A stretch of 64,000 nt of DNA from Tubulanus polymorphus (GCF_964204645.1 NC_134025.1:24582001-24646000), one strand, 5' to 3'. Numbered from the stretch's first letter, positions 21,548 to 35,096 are shown. The notes: generated from the letters alone by a model not told the origin. Program-made: numbers and translations.

Positions 21548-24500
21548 ATGAAATTTGTAAGTTTGATAAGAATATGATTGGCTTACTAAGAGATGGAAAT
21601 CTTCAAATCATTGGCGTATGGCCAGGCACTGCTTGCTGTGGCATACTTGATAGTATCCTAGAAATGTTTATTGCCATCCTGGGGTTTATTTGTTAATACC
21701 TAAGTTATAGTGTTGAAAAAATGGGTTGCTGGAGAAAAAGGAAGCCATTCTGATTGTTATAATCATTGATTGGGGTTGCTAAGTACAGTTAAATATTGGA
21801 CTTTTAGCTTATATTATTAAATCTTGTCCCTTGCCGTTTAAACTAAATAAGATCAGATCTTTTTTATATTGTTCAACTAAATCTTATAGATGAATGTTAT
21901 GTCCTCATTACATTATCATCATGATTTCTTGTATTTTGACTTTCTTATTTCACAGGTGACTGTATTGCTTACTGCAGCATTTGTTGTGGACTCCACAAAT
22001 GGCATACAGTCTCAAGATTACCAAAATATGCTCAACTACATGAAAGCAAATGAAGAGCTTTTCAGGCAGTTTTTATCCTTGGACGAGCCTTGTGGCCCAA
22101 ATAAGGAATATGTAAAATTGATACCACCTCCTAATATGGAATGTCTGAAACCACCTGAGCCTCCAATGGAATGGTTGGGTATGTCTTGCTAATATCATCA
22201 TTGTCAAAAATTATTGTATATATTTCAGTTACTGTAATGAGGATAATCACGTTCAAAGTTGCCGAGAGTTTAAGTAAACGAAATCATTCATCATTTTAAG
22301 ATGTAAAAACACTATCAAAATAATGATCCCTAGGACTATGGTTTGACGTGGAGTTTTTGGTTTTTTCTAAAGACTATTTTTATCACAGAAACGTATCAAG
22401 TATTTTCACAAGGCACCAATTCTCATTTCCTAAATTCATAGATTTCATAACAAAACAAAAATCCACCGATCAGAACTTTGAAGTATCGCATGAGTATGAA
22501 ATACTTGATCTTAGTATTCAGGGATAAGAGAGCAAAGTGCTGTGCACAGATTCATACATAGATAGATATAAGTAAAAAACTAGACAAAGACAACAAAATG
22601 CATATATCATAGACATTGGTACATATCCAACCTAAGCTCTCTGATATGCCAACTTTTCAGTATATTTATGTATTCATATATACCGTAAGGATACAAATAG
22701 TCGTAATTATCAAAATTGCGGGTAATAAGAGGCCATTTTTCTTCCTGTTTGCTGACATAATTGGGTAGTTGGAAATTATGATGTTAGGGTACATGTATGC
22801 ATTGTGTGTTGTACCCGATCAACTGTGTGTGCAATAAAAAATATGTTGTATATATTTTTTCGTGACCAAGTTAGAAATTACCAAGAGCAGCCTAAAAACG
22901 TTTTAATGAAATCTTTGAATCGACGGCTATTACTGGTTTTGATTTGGTCCTATTAAGTATTTGCGTTGTTCGTTGATACCCCAACATTTTATTACCTCTC
23001 CAAACAAAATTATAAGAGTTTCTTGTTATTACTTCCATCACACGGGCTTACAGTAGCACGTACGTTGAATTTTTAAACCTTTATTTCAAAGTTAGATTGT
23101 TGATAGAATGCATAAGGTAAGCTTCGGCCATCATGAATGTATCATTCTGAATTGAAAATGAATTGCATTTAAAAAGGTTCTGTATAGTATTTCTAGAGTC
23201 TGTGCATTTCCCTTCCTCGAAACAACTTGTAGAGGCAGACCTTGTCTTTACTCCAATGTCAAAAGAAATTACATATATATAGGCCTAACAATCTTTAAAG
23301 ATCACAACATGCCTTGGCATTTATATCTTATCCTATTAGTTACTTATAGGCGGGATATACTTCAACCCGATAACAAAAACTCGGTAAATGATAACAGTAT
23401 TTGACATAAATTTGTAATATTATATTGGATATTACAGTGTGGTCGGGTGTGTACAGATCTAATGCACGATAAGTTGTGGTTTATGTGTTATTTGCACAGT
23501 CACTTGATTATGCTTTAGGAAGTAATTCATGACTAACTCCATTTTTAGTAGGAGTAGAATTCCCAATATATTTTTTAGAGAAATGTATTCCCAATGCAAA
23601 AAGAAACTTTCTAAACAATTTTGCCTACTTGTTAATACAATGTAGGTCACTTTTCGTCCGTCGTCCGTCTATTAAAACGTTTTTTGTTGCAAAGGTTAGT
23701 TTGTGTACTTAGAATTATTGCACATGCACATTCAAAATCAATTTCTGTTCGCTTTTTCACAAAGTCCAGGAAAATTACAAACATCACTGGCTTCATTGTT
23801 GTCTTTGAGTGCGTATGGCTCGTATCCTGCCTTACAACTCGTACGCGCGAGTAAAATTCCGTTAAAAATCTCATGAAAAGCATGTGTTTACAAGAACGTT
23901 GAGCAAAGAGGTTTTTTTTACAAAATTACATCTGTCTCGATTGAGCAATGATGTGCGTGGATTAAAGTGAGATTCCTTACGTACTATAAAGCTAATATGT
24001 ATTTCGTAATAAATTCACAGCGGCTCCAAAAACTCATCTGCGGTTAGGCACTCGGCAAGCAGCCACCTCCATAGTATCTCATAAAAGAGGCCAGTAAGTC
24101 TTGTGGTGATCAAACGAAATTTTAGAGTCCATGCACAGTACACACCGAAATTACAGATGCTTCAATAATATGGGGATAATTGTGAAATCAGAATACTTAA
24201 TACTTCGGTTCATCGGTCTTACTTTTGCATTAAAGTTTTCCCTAAAAAGCAAAGATATGATTTTTCAGTTGTTATATTCTTATTCGAATATCAAAAGCCA
24301 TAGAGAAGCTAATTGAATAATGATGTATAGTGGAAGGCTGTGTTTTGTGAAACCAGTCATATACAGTGGTTACTCATGTGTGAAAGATGAGCGGGAAAAG
24401 ATTGAGATAGTGTTAAAAAAGCACTTGATAGTGGCTCAGGGGCTGATCTGGTACATCTATAACTTCAGTATTTGACTCATATGATGATTATCTGTTGGTA

Positions 24501-27500
24501 CTTGGAGTAGGAATTTACTACTGAAATAAATCCCCGGGCAAATGAATGTGAGCGAATTGATATCAAAATATTCTTGTCCCATTACTACAATTTTTGAAAT
24601 TTAATTTTCATTGAAGAATAAGTTAAAATAGTTTCTTTTCTATTTAACTCATTTCATCGAAATACCGGTGATTTATAGAATTAACTCACTTATTGGGGAA
24701 AAAACTAGCTGATTTCATGGTTAAACCCATGAATGATTAATGTTTTGCTGATAGAAATACTGGTACCGAATTCCCATAAATTTCCAGGAAATTCCATGAC
24801 GAATTGTCGTTAACAAAAAAGCCAAACCTTTGGGTAGATATTTCGATCGTCTGCATTTTAGTGTACGCCTAGAAACAATAACAACATGTACTGATGATAT
24901 TCTCTAGTTGAAGAGAATACCTCCGGGGGAACAATATTACTCATCAATTATTAAAGCCCGGTTTGAAAAGAGACTCCTTTATTTTCATTGATTTTGCAGG
25001 ACTGAGTACATCCACGATCGCGGTAACAGGTAAAAAGAATGAATCATTTTAGTAATAACGTTCGTTTGAAATTCTTGCATGAACTTGTCACATATGTATT
25101 GCTCATGATACACAAAGATATGCACAAAGTTTGCTTGGTATGCTCTCGTTTTCAGTTAATGCGACAAACAGTAGCATGGCAACTTCTAGTCCAATATCAC
25201 ACATCACAACTACCCCTAGCATGTCAACAAATGCAAATACTACCACTGAAAGTAAGAATATTTATGGGCTTATTTTCAATATAACCATAAATTCTTTCAC
25301 TACGAGGAATTAGTACTGATTTTGTGTGGAGATGTACTTATAACAATATCAACTGTAAAAAAATACATTTTTTTACGTCTAATCTTCCTATTTTTGAACA
25401 GAACTATCACCGAAATTCTGATCTAGTTAATTATTTGGACGTCTGTATGTGCTACCATTGAATATTGAATGAAAGGGTATATTGCGTGTTGTTCTTTAAA
25501 TGATCTCCCTATTTCAGTTACGAAAACTTCAACAACTGATATTACAGTTACTGAAGCAGCATCAACTATTTTCACGACCAATACTACTGCGAATGTTACT
25601 ACTAAAGATTTTGCATCTAGTGCCAATACACGTATGATACTACCTAACATGTCCAAGACCAACAATTTCATTAATCATCTACCGCATATATATATCTATC
25701 TTCATATCAAAGACCTTGCTTGTCCAGTCACTCGTTTCGTGAATGAGCTAAATCAACTTGCTGTTTTGAGTCCCATTCACATTTTGAACTGGTCATGAAA
25801 ACCTAATTCATAATGGGCAATTCTTGCTGAAAATAGTGTTTATTAATTCATTTTGACATGATAAAAAAACCAAAGGTTCCGATCACAACTGGTATGTTGA
25901 TCGATTCATGTGGAAGCTTTCATTGGTATTAATAGATTCCGCAATGCGTCATATTTACCTATAAATGATATGAAATGTTCGACGTTAACATCTTTAATAC
26001 GCTAATTAATTTGCTTAACAACATGATCGTGCATTCTCCCCCATTTATTACGGGCATATTTCCGAGATATTTATACACTTGAAAATCCATGATTAATCAT
26101 CATTCTATCGTACCTGCCTGCGTCATATTTCTGTTGCAGATGATGATAATCTTATCCCTCATATGAATCCTATAGTATTGAATGATCGTTTATTGTATGA
26201 TTACTTAAAGTTGCGAGATAGGAACGTTTTTTCGCGATGGAGGAATATTTTCTTTTCATGAGAGATCAGAGGAGCCAATTGGGTAAAGAAAAGAAATAAT
26301 TCTTCTTTAAACCCCTCAAGGATAATCTCATCATCGGTTACGCAGCTGGCCTAGAATTTCTAAATCTAAAAGTCGATGGTCATTATTTCACCATGCGTTG
26401 CACATCTGGGCCAGATTATATCGTAGACTTGATAAAATCCTGTTATGGAGTCCATTTATATCAACAGTAATCATGTGAAGACTAGCTTTTCCACCTATGG
26501 TTTTCCACCTCAACGAATGACAAGTATTTGTTGATGAATATTGTCATTATTACCACAAACGTTCAACAGCACGCGTTTGATAAAAATATTTCCCGCCACA
26601 CTAATGTACACATCTGTCAAAAACATCCAACGTATTGCGTTGTGTGGCTGTTGCTTCTTAGCTAAAAAGATCCTGCGTAGAAGAAAAGGTTTTCTTTCGA
26701 TAAAAGGAAAATAATAGCTAAGCGTTGCTTGCAGTCGTGTTATATACAATTGAAACAAACAGTTTTTACATTTATGATAAATGCTGTGGTCTTTAAATGT
26801 ACATTTTCCATCATATTGCTTTCACATACTCCATTAGTTAAAATCCGTTACTCTAGATGTTACAATAAAATATATTTCAAACTATATACCCAATGTGATT
26901 TCATAGTGCATATTTTTTTTAAATGGGTGCTTGGGAAACCTAATCATATTGCTTTTGGTTGGAGCCTAAATGTACAAGGTAGCATGATATAAATGCATAT
27001 CCTTTTTCCTTTAATTTCAGCGGAAAACCAAAAACAAGCTGGACTTACAATTGGTTTAATCATCGGTGTTAGTGTCATTGCTGTATGCATTATATTATTG
27101 ATAGTTGGATACAAGAAACATTATCAAAAGTAAGTTTTCGGTATAAAACACGTATTTCTGGAATTTCTACTATCACCACCGGGCCTGCACCCGGTCGCAT
27201 GTTTAAATCACTTATTTTCAACCCTTAAAGGCCGCGGGAGCTCGTGTACTGCTTCCAGAAAATCCCCAGAATACGATTTAGCAACTCGTCAATTTACTTC
27301 ACCTTAAAAATTCGGTGTAGAAATTCTATTATATTCGGCTTAGAAAAACGTATTTCGTCAATTCGTCAATTGTCAATTGAACTTCTATAACCTCTTTAAT
27401 CGGCACGCGATGAATGCTGCTTCTGTGCATTGTTCCTGTATGAAACCCATTGATTTAAAAAGAATTTTCGATGCACAAAATTAATTAAGCTTACGAGCTG

Positions 27501-28997
27501 ATACATAATGAAACTCCAAGAGAAACTCAACTAGGTTTGAGTGATTTGATAAGTTTGAGGAATGGTGAGCTATTCATATTATACATGTACTTGGATTTTA
27601 AGAAGGCTGTTGATTACTTCCGAAATAGAAACAATCGTAATAATAATTGGTTCTTTTTGCACTCATTTATTCATGCTTCATCTGATATTAAAAAACATAT
27701 ACAGCTCTTTAAATTGTTTCGCACTGCAATTTAAGGTGTTACCCGGAGATTCCTTATGAACGGTTTTCTATGGTTTATAAAAGGTAGTCGTCAGTCGTAA
27801 GTTTATCCGATCAGAAAATGCACCAGTAAACGTTATTCGCACCTCCGATCCTCCAAAATTGCAGTAGTAATAAAATCAGATTAATAAGAAAATTGAAATC
27901 AATTCAGTACTAAAAAACTTGATCAATTATTGTTTTGATTGAGATTGCATCATGATTATGAAAAATGGGAATCAATTTTAGTTAAAATAACTTGATCACT
28001 TAACAAGGGTTCTGTTTGTAATAACGTTTATATTATGTGATATTCGGAAAAATCACTTATCACCCTCAATCATTATCAATCATGGTCATTGATTTCCGTG
28101 TTCCATCAAACGTACATGGTGCATGTTTGTTCAAAACTTCTTATGAAATTGATTTTGGCACCAGAATTGGATTCACGTCATTACAATAATCACCATCATC
28201 ATTTCAACCGTTCTCACCAAGCACCTGATCTATTTCAATCTGGGAAATAGACGAGAAGACTATAACTACCTTACATTTGGAATAATGATTTCAAAACCAA
28301 TTCACACAAGGCAGTGTACATAAGGCTATAAACAATTTAAGGAAATTCAAAATCTATTTACAGAAAAAAAGTTGGCCAAGGACCCAAAACGGATGCTGAA
28401 AATAATCCGCCAAAAATAGGTAACGTCGGTAATTTCTGCACAACCCCGGTGAATCGTACATCTTCAATGGAACAACCTCTGTCACCTGGAGATGAGCCTG
28501 CGACCCCATCCCCGAAGGCAAACGGGTCAGCATTTGGCAGTAATTTTGACTGGATACCTCCCGCAGAAGTCGATACTACTGTTGGATACATCAACGAGGG
28601 CTTGGAAACCTCTCCACCAGTTTCGCCACTACATGGACCAAGCACATTTTCAGCATTCCAAGAAAATCAAGCGCCTGACAAAGACAGCCGCGTGGACCCA
28701 GAAAATGGTGAGGTTCGCCAGGATACAAATGCTCAACATTCCAAAAATCTTTCTGGCGAAACAGAATGCCCAGTTCTAACTAAAAATAATCCAGATACAC
28801 TGGGCGATCATCCGAAAAAGCGGAAGAAAATAAAGAAAAAGAAACTTAAGAAACTGAAAAAAGTATTCAAATCGCTTAATAATAATAGTCATGGTGATGA
28901 ATCTTCGCCTGCTCCGAGTGATCTTGTGAAACAGCTTCCTAATCCGTTGCCTCCTATTTACTCTTCTATCCCGCACAATCGGGATTCAATAGCGTAG
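21548..28997 (+). CDS. single-pass membrane protein with mucin-like ectodomain, unrecognised family
   Basis: I do not recognise this family. Exons: 21548-21556, 21956-22178, 25000-25029, 25156-25251, 25518-25631, 27021-27129, 28364-28997 (1215 nt, 404 aa). Exon 1 codes only for MKF; joined to exon 2 it makes a clear signal peptide (MKFVTVLLTAAFVVDSTNG). The ectodomain of about 140 residues has two cysteines, a proline-rich patch (KPPEPPMEW), and then a Thr/Ser-rich stretch with several N-glycosylation sequons (NAT, NTT, NVT). A transmembrane helix follows (GLTIGLIIGVSVIAVCIILL) and then a tail of about 210 residues, acidic to neutral and Ser/Pro-rich, with a dense lysine block (coded near 28815-28870) and a proline-rich end. 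The introns on both sides of exons 3, 4 and 5 are phase 1. It could be a mucin-type adhesion molecule or receptor; this is inference from architecture. Confidence 0.72.
22179..24999. other. large intron 2 of the mucin-like gene
   Basis: AT-rich DNA of 2.8 kb. No exon in frame, no clear transposon ends and no RNA gene recognised. Further introns of this gene (25632-27020, 27130-28363) are equally featureless. Confidence 0.5.
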
Positions 28998-29548
28998 GAT
29001 GATAGAGCAACAGAATTTAGAGTAAATGACTCTGTGTTTGAATTTGCAATTAAATCCAAGAAGCCCGTGAACAGATTCGAATAGAATGGTGGCATTTCGT
29101 GTGAACAGTCCCAGGTCTGTGATTTGTAATTACGCACAAAAGCAATTTTAAGAAAAAATTTGTATGTACATATTTGATAATGATTGGCTGTTGTATTCCA
29201 TTCAAAGGTATGCATTATGAACATTTTTTTACCTATAACTGTGATGACGATAATGATATGATGATCCACTTATGAGACTATTATCGGAGCACGTGTCTCA
29301 TTACTGATACTGATTTCTTTTATCAGCTTTTCAAGGGAAATTAATGAAAATTGTGCCCGAAAAAAATAACACTCTTTGTATCTCGTTTATTGCAAAATTG
29401 GGGCCCGAGAACTTACATCGAAAATGGTTTTAAACTGTGTTTAAATAGTACATGTTAAAATCTAAACGGTTGCGGGTTTTTTAACGGTTTAGAACCGATC
29501 TTTAAAAAGGAAAGCAATTTTCAAAACCCTGGGAGTATTGCCTCATTG

Positions 29549-29716
29549 TACCATAAGGTGCTGCCGCTATGCTAGTCGTTAGTGGATTTTTCAAACACTA
29601 ACATGAACCAGCTCTGGCATCTGATTATTACCATTACCCATTGATTGCCAGAGTCGGTTTCTGTTAGTGTCTGGAAATTCCGCTATCCATGACAACAGCG
29701 GCAGCACCTAATGGTA
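29549..29716. mobile_element. foldback MITE (164 bp) with TA flanks
   Basis: The element spans 29551-29714. The two arms of about 70 nt start CCATAAGGTGCTGCCGCT and CCATTAGGTGCTGCCGCT, both read inward to CTCTGGCA, and surround a loop of about 25 nt. TA lies directly outside each end, as in Tc1/mariner-type MITEs. A degraded extra arm follows at about 29755-29821. Confidence 0.7.
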
Positions 29717-29728
29717 TAGTGAATGTAA

Positions 29729-29734
29729 AATAAA
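29729..29734 (+). terminator. candidate poly(A) signal of the mucin-like gene
   Basis: AATAAA, overlapping a second copy 4 nt further on, 732 nt after the stop codon. If it is used, the foldback MITE is part of the 3' UTR. Confidence 0.35.
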
Positions 29735-30745
29735 TAAAAAATTAGATAACCGTGATTGCCAGAGTAGTGTACAAAAGATCCGCTAATGATGAGCTAGCAG
29801 CAGCAGCAGCACCTTATTGCATAAATCAGTCGGCTCGAAACCCGCCTTTTAATTCTTGGAGCATTTAATATTTTTTTCTACTCGTTATTTATGATTAAAA
29901 AATGCTTTGTATGATAAGACTATAATAAATTCCTTTCTATAGTCTATGGTATTGAATAAGATGTATGCACCTTGTCTTTCTTAATAAATTGTTATACGTG
30001 TATTTCCTCGCGTGTAATTCATTTTGAAAACAGGGCCTTCATTGCTGATCATAATGAAAAGGGAAATTTTTATAATGAGAAGGGAAAGATTTTGATGCTG
30101 CTGTTCTCATAAATTCATGCCGCGAGTCTCCTTGGTGGAACCTAATTGTTCCTGGTTTCACTGAAAATACCACTCAAAAATGCACTGGAAAAATTGTTTT
30201 CTTGAGAAAAAATATCTTTATTCCTTCCTTCGATGATGGAAAACATTTAATACATATCCAATAAATCACAGATACGTCGTAAACTTAAAACAAATTTACT
30301 CTGAATTAAATAGGTAAACCAATAGTCACTTCATCAATATTCATTAATTTACATTGCCAATCCTGTTTGAATTACTGGCAGTTATTAAATACATTTTTTA
30401 GTAACTTCTGTTTATTAACTAAATATCATCACCCACCTCTTGAATGTCTATAGTGAAATGAAAACTGAGAAAATTCATCGTGCAAAATTTGCACAAAAAA
30501 TTTGACCGAATAATGTACATCATTATTACCGACTTGGAAAAACTACACAAGCATTTCTAGACATTGTAACATAACAATACTTGTATTGAGTTTAATTTCG
30601 TCTAATAAACTAAAATGTGTATTAGATTACAAACTACATGAAGTTCCTAACAACATAACTTACAGTACATAGATAATACAGGTACCAAACAAACAAAATG
30701 CAATAGCTCTTGATGATACGATAAACTGTGCGTACATATCAATAG

Positions 30746-33700
30746 TTACGACTGATGCATGTGCTCATCTCGGTAAGTGCGTCTTAAAATCAACCAATCT
30801 CGCATCAACCGAAATAACATGTAAAAGTCACAAAACAGCAAAAACGATATACACAAAATGTGATTCCATTCGGTCGACTGAATCAATGTAACCATCTGAT
30901 AGACGACCAGAGTCCAGATTAATGTCAACATACAAGTCGTCATAAACAGTGGTTTGTGGAACATGCCCTGAAACAAAACACAGACGCAAAATAGAACTAT
31001 GATGAACGCCACGTAGATTCTTCAATATTCATTAAATAAGGGGCGAATAGTTCGACATGTTCAGGTGATGTGATACCTCTTTCAATAAACTAATTTTGAT
31101 TTGATAGATATTGAATTATATGAAGAACTTTTTGATTCAAAGTATCAAACATGACTGACCGAGGAAAAAAGTTTGTACCAATATCTTATTTTCAAACTTC
31201 CATACTCTTTATCATGACAGATGAATAAACCAAATGCAAGTACTTACATAGAATCGGGAGTGCATGCCATTCCCTGGTTCAGCCGTATTATTGATACCTT
31301 CAGCTTTAAATAGTCCACGTACGTGTTTTACTGTAGCTCCGTGCTGCCACACTTGAAGCTCAGACCACCTATGATCAACACGAAAAATAAAAAATCTAAA
31401 ATATTTTCCATTTACAGATGACTGGTTGAATGATTGAAAGGATTTTGCTTGAAGCTCAGAACTGAAACTTCGAGTGGTATACTCACGCATTATATGGTAC
31501 ATGTGCATGACGACCTTCTACTTTTTGCCATCGACCCAAATGAAGCGCACATTGGTGCAGTGTGTCGACATATTTCGGTGGTAAATATTGCAAGAATGTG
31601 AGAAGAAATGCGCTGACCCAAACAATGCAAATATGTTGGAATATCCACCATGGATCATAATATAATGTATTCTGCAAAAAATGACAAAAATATTAGTGGA
31701 AACAAACATTGCATAAATTCAAGATAACAAGTTGCCAGTATCATGCTGAAAAAGAGAAATTGTTCAATCACTATCTGAAATGATGATCTAATATATTCAG
31801 AGGTAGTTACACCTCAGAAAGAAAATGCATACATTGCGAAACATAAAATGGGTACAAAGGCTAAGACAAAACTATATCAAAAAATTCTAAAATTTTGTGA
31901 ATGTCTACAGTTGGCTATTTTGACCTGACTGATTACTGTGAGATCAAGCAACATATACGAAACTTAGGGTGGAATAAATGGAAACACTTTCAGTCGGATA
32001 TATACAGAAATCTAAGTGTTAATGGGGATGAATAATGAGCAATTCCGTACAATAATGCAACCGAGTTCTATTATAAAACAATGTGAAGTCTACTGGTAAA
32101 TGTGCCATAGTACTGGTATTACAAAATAGGATTACTTCACACAACACGGTCTTAACAAGAAATGTTTCTTCTTGTATAAAAGGGCAGTAGAAGTTGCCAT
32201 ATTTCCCACAACTTAAATAATTGTTCTTAAGATGATTTGAAAAAATCCAATCAAACGAAAGGAGGGCGAAATTCAGTAGTGTAGAAACCGAGAAAGTGAT
32301 ACTGGAAGCACCAGATACTTGAACACTTGTTCGAAAACATAATGTAGAGGCTCATCATCATCAGTTAGTTGATGTGAAATTGATAGTTGACCAATAAAAA
32401 AAACAAATGTCAAAATGTGTCACCACAGAAATGAAGACAATTTAGATATTACAGAGACTTTTTGAGATGTCTATATTTACGAAGTAAACAACGCAACATG
32501 AATAAATTCACAGATAACCAATAAGGTGATAATTGAAAGGCAACATGTCGTGTGACAAAGAAAAGACTTACCCAACAGGTATCACAATTGTTTTGTACAT
32601 GCTATGTATGGAAGAACAAAAATCATTGACTCGGAATACATAACAAAAATGCAAAACCAAGGATCAGATTTTCACAATACCGAAAATATCATGCAGCAAT
32701 TTGGTTAAACATAGGGGTTAATGATAGTGGCTGCATGCAATCAAAATGAATATAAGGTTATCTACGAGATTTAGCAGTTAACCTAATAGAAAAAGCTTGC
32801 GCAAAATTAAGCCACAAAGTGCTTTCGGTTATAAGCTTTGTTAGAAATTTATTCATTATACAGTTTTAATTATTACGAAGTACATGGGGGGTTTCAGACA
32901 ATCTAAAAATTCATCACTCAAATTCATCACTCAAAAACTAAACAACATCAATTATGTCCAACTCTGCTCGAGCAGCCCCAATTGAAGATAAACCATCACC
33001 GATTCAAAAAATAATATACTTGCAATAGCAAATTCTATGCAAAATCTTCAAATTACCGTAAATCAAATGTGCAACAAACTGGAATCTTATAAAACTATAT
33101 GCTCTCTTACCTGTGCGAAACAGACCGGCATAAAAGCCATGTAATATGTGCAGGAGATTGACTTGAATAGAATATGTTTGACTCGATCGTTGAAATCCGT
33201 TTTTAAGTATTCAACTTCATCGCGCACCATCTCTGGCGACATCGAACAATTGTGTACGGGAATCCTACTCGTCAGTGTATGTTTCATTTTGTTCGAAGAC
33301 GACCTCTCCGAACTGGTGGTTGGCTTTTGTTTGGTGTATTTTTCGAGGAGGTTTTTCAGATTTTGCCAAAATAAAATGATGTGTATGATGATACTAAAAA
33401 GAACGTGAAGAAAACTATTCAGAGAAGAATGTTACGATAGAGCATCAACAAAACAAAGGCTAACTAACTATCTATTACCAGGTATACGTGATTATTTAAC
33501 CTAGCTGAAAAAACTTCCTAATCAAGGATACTTACGGATATATGAGATACAACAAATTCATAAATGCATGTTCCATCATGACGCGATAACCACTATACAG
33601 GAACAGCCCAATACAACCGATTGTCATTCCAATCTTGATTACTTGTACGGTATAGTACAAGCATGTTTTGGGCATTTTAACCGCGTAAATCTGAATCGAA

Positions 33701-34620
33701 TAGAAGTTATAATTCAAAGAAGATACCGACAACATTTACATCATATACTGGGAGAACATAATACGTTTACCTCAGTCAGAAAACAGACTAGGAATCCATG
33801 TGACATTATAACAGCGAGTAACACAGCCAAATATGGATCAATCAGATAGAAATTCTACAAATAAGCATTGATGGTAAAGGTGAGCTAATATTCAAACATC
33901 AGAATTTAATTAAGTGACCTGATATTCAATACTAATTTATAAATATAAATTCCAGTGGTTCTACTTACTAGACCAAAAGATGCATGTGATAATGGTAACC
34001 ACCAGACAGTTCTGTACAGATTGACGTATTGGAGAGCCATGGCGATAAGGCCGTATAAAAACAGTAGCGATTCGAAGTACAGATTACATTCGATGGGTAT
34101 ATCCGGAAAGTGGGCATGCTTAGGTTGGATGACGACTGATGCGAATGGAAAACCCATTCCCTTATCATCTACACCTTGACTGGAATAATACATATGAAGA
34201 CAACTTATATATTATTGATCTTAAGCAAAGAATGAATCCATTAATACACTGAAACTTGCTAAAAAATGACCACATCACCTATTCACCGTCCATGGACAGT
34301 AATGCGGCCAGTGTATCGTATGACTCCTAATTTTGTATTTCTAATTCAATTTACTAGGCCTAAAGTGTAAGTCATCATCAGGTAAGTCATCCAACAGTGG
34401 TTAGTCCCAGCTACGAGGACGTTGAGCTAGTTTGACAGTAGATGATGTCTACATACTGTATATCTATGAATAAAATTTAATTTCGTTGAAATTGATTTGA
34501 ATACGATCGAAGAAAAGTAACCTACCCGGGACTGAGACAGGCTGGCTCAATTTTAGTCGGTTTCGTGCTAGTTCCAGACGCGGCTTGTAGGCGTGCTGTA
34601 ATTCTTCGGGTACAAGGCAT
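30746..34620 (-). CDS. TMEM39: transmembrane protein 39 (TMEM39A/B family)
   Basis: Multi-pass ER membrane protein. Family members act in ER-to-Golgi trafficking: TMEM39A affects SAC1 export and autophagy, and the nematode homologue affects collagen secretion. Exons: 34526-34620, 33969-34179, 33771-33854, 33536-33690, 33111-33393, 31487-31671, 31248-31368, 30746-30967 (1356 nt, 451 aa; human about 488). The start Met opens MPCTRR, comparable to the human MPGGRR. Family blocks seen are HFPDIPIECNLYFESLLFLY, LYRTVWWLPLSH, MSPEMVRDEVEYLKTDFNDR, LPPKYVDTLHQCALHLGRWQ, EWNHILCISFLLFCDFYMLF and RLMRDWLILRRTY. About eight hydrophobic segments are visible. Every junction keeps frame. It is divergent from the RIIa-domain gene. 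One copy is seen here, so A versus B is not assigned. Confidence 0.95.
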
Positions 34621-35096
34621 GCTTGTAGCTGTGTAAATGGGTACATTAATTTGTTTTGAAGGATTAATCGCGATTAATCGATTAATCCCCGAACCAGGAA
34701 GTAAAATCAATGATACAGCTAAAACACGGAATCGGACTCAACACTAAAATGCGGAAGTATTTCATTTCCGACGATTATTCAAAACCAGGAAGTAAATCTA
34801 CCTAGTGATGTGTAAACAATCGTCAATTAATCATATTTATTTATTTAAGTGATACGAGCTCAGGTAAGAAATTTAAAAGAATGTAAAACAATAGATTTTG
34901 TTCGAGACATATCGCTTTTCCAAAAAATGTCATCGATCTCGCTTGACATTTTTTCATTCGGCTTATTCTTGTAATTTGTTGTGACTTCTGTAACCAACTT
35001 TTATTCCTCTCTCTAGTCTCTATAGTAGGTAGGCTCCACTCAACTGTCAAAGTCAAAGTTTGAATTATTCATCATTCATTGCAGAGTTTGAATCTA
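34621..35096. promoter_or_regulatory. divergent promoter region of TMEM39 and the RIIa-domain gene
   Basis: A 476-bp interval between two start codons. At 34661-34688 two overlapping palindromes, ATTAATCGCGATTAAT and ATTAATCGATTAAT, form a block that reads GGATTA inward from both ends, which is homeodomain-type core sequence. ETS-like sites follow: ACCAGGAAGTAAA twice (34693-34705, 34784-34796), GCGGAAGTA (34751-34759) and ATTTCCG on the other side (34764-34770). A splice acceptor at 35083-35084 lies just before the plus-strand start. Function of these sites is inference. Confidence 0.5.

Larger units (their letters stand above)
28998..30745. other. convergent interval, mucin-like gene and TMEM39 3' ends
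   Basis: Contains the foldback element at 29549-29716, a second arm remnant at about 29755-29821, a plus-strand AATAAA at 29729-29734, and a minus-strand AATAAA at 30217-30222 that could end TMEM39. No further gene seen. Confidence 0.5.

Noticed and set aside
21377-21577. 66-codon plus-strand frame ending at the orphan gene's first donor
   Set aside because: Only its last three codons (MKF) join a sensible signal peptide. The upstream part is hydrophilic and would bury the signal sequence.
25039-25313. 81- and 60-codon frames around exon 4 of the orphan gene
   Set aside because: They run through splice sites. The exon model with consistent phase-1 junctions explains the coding part.
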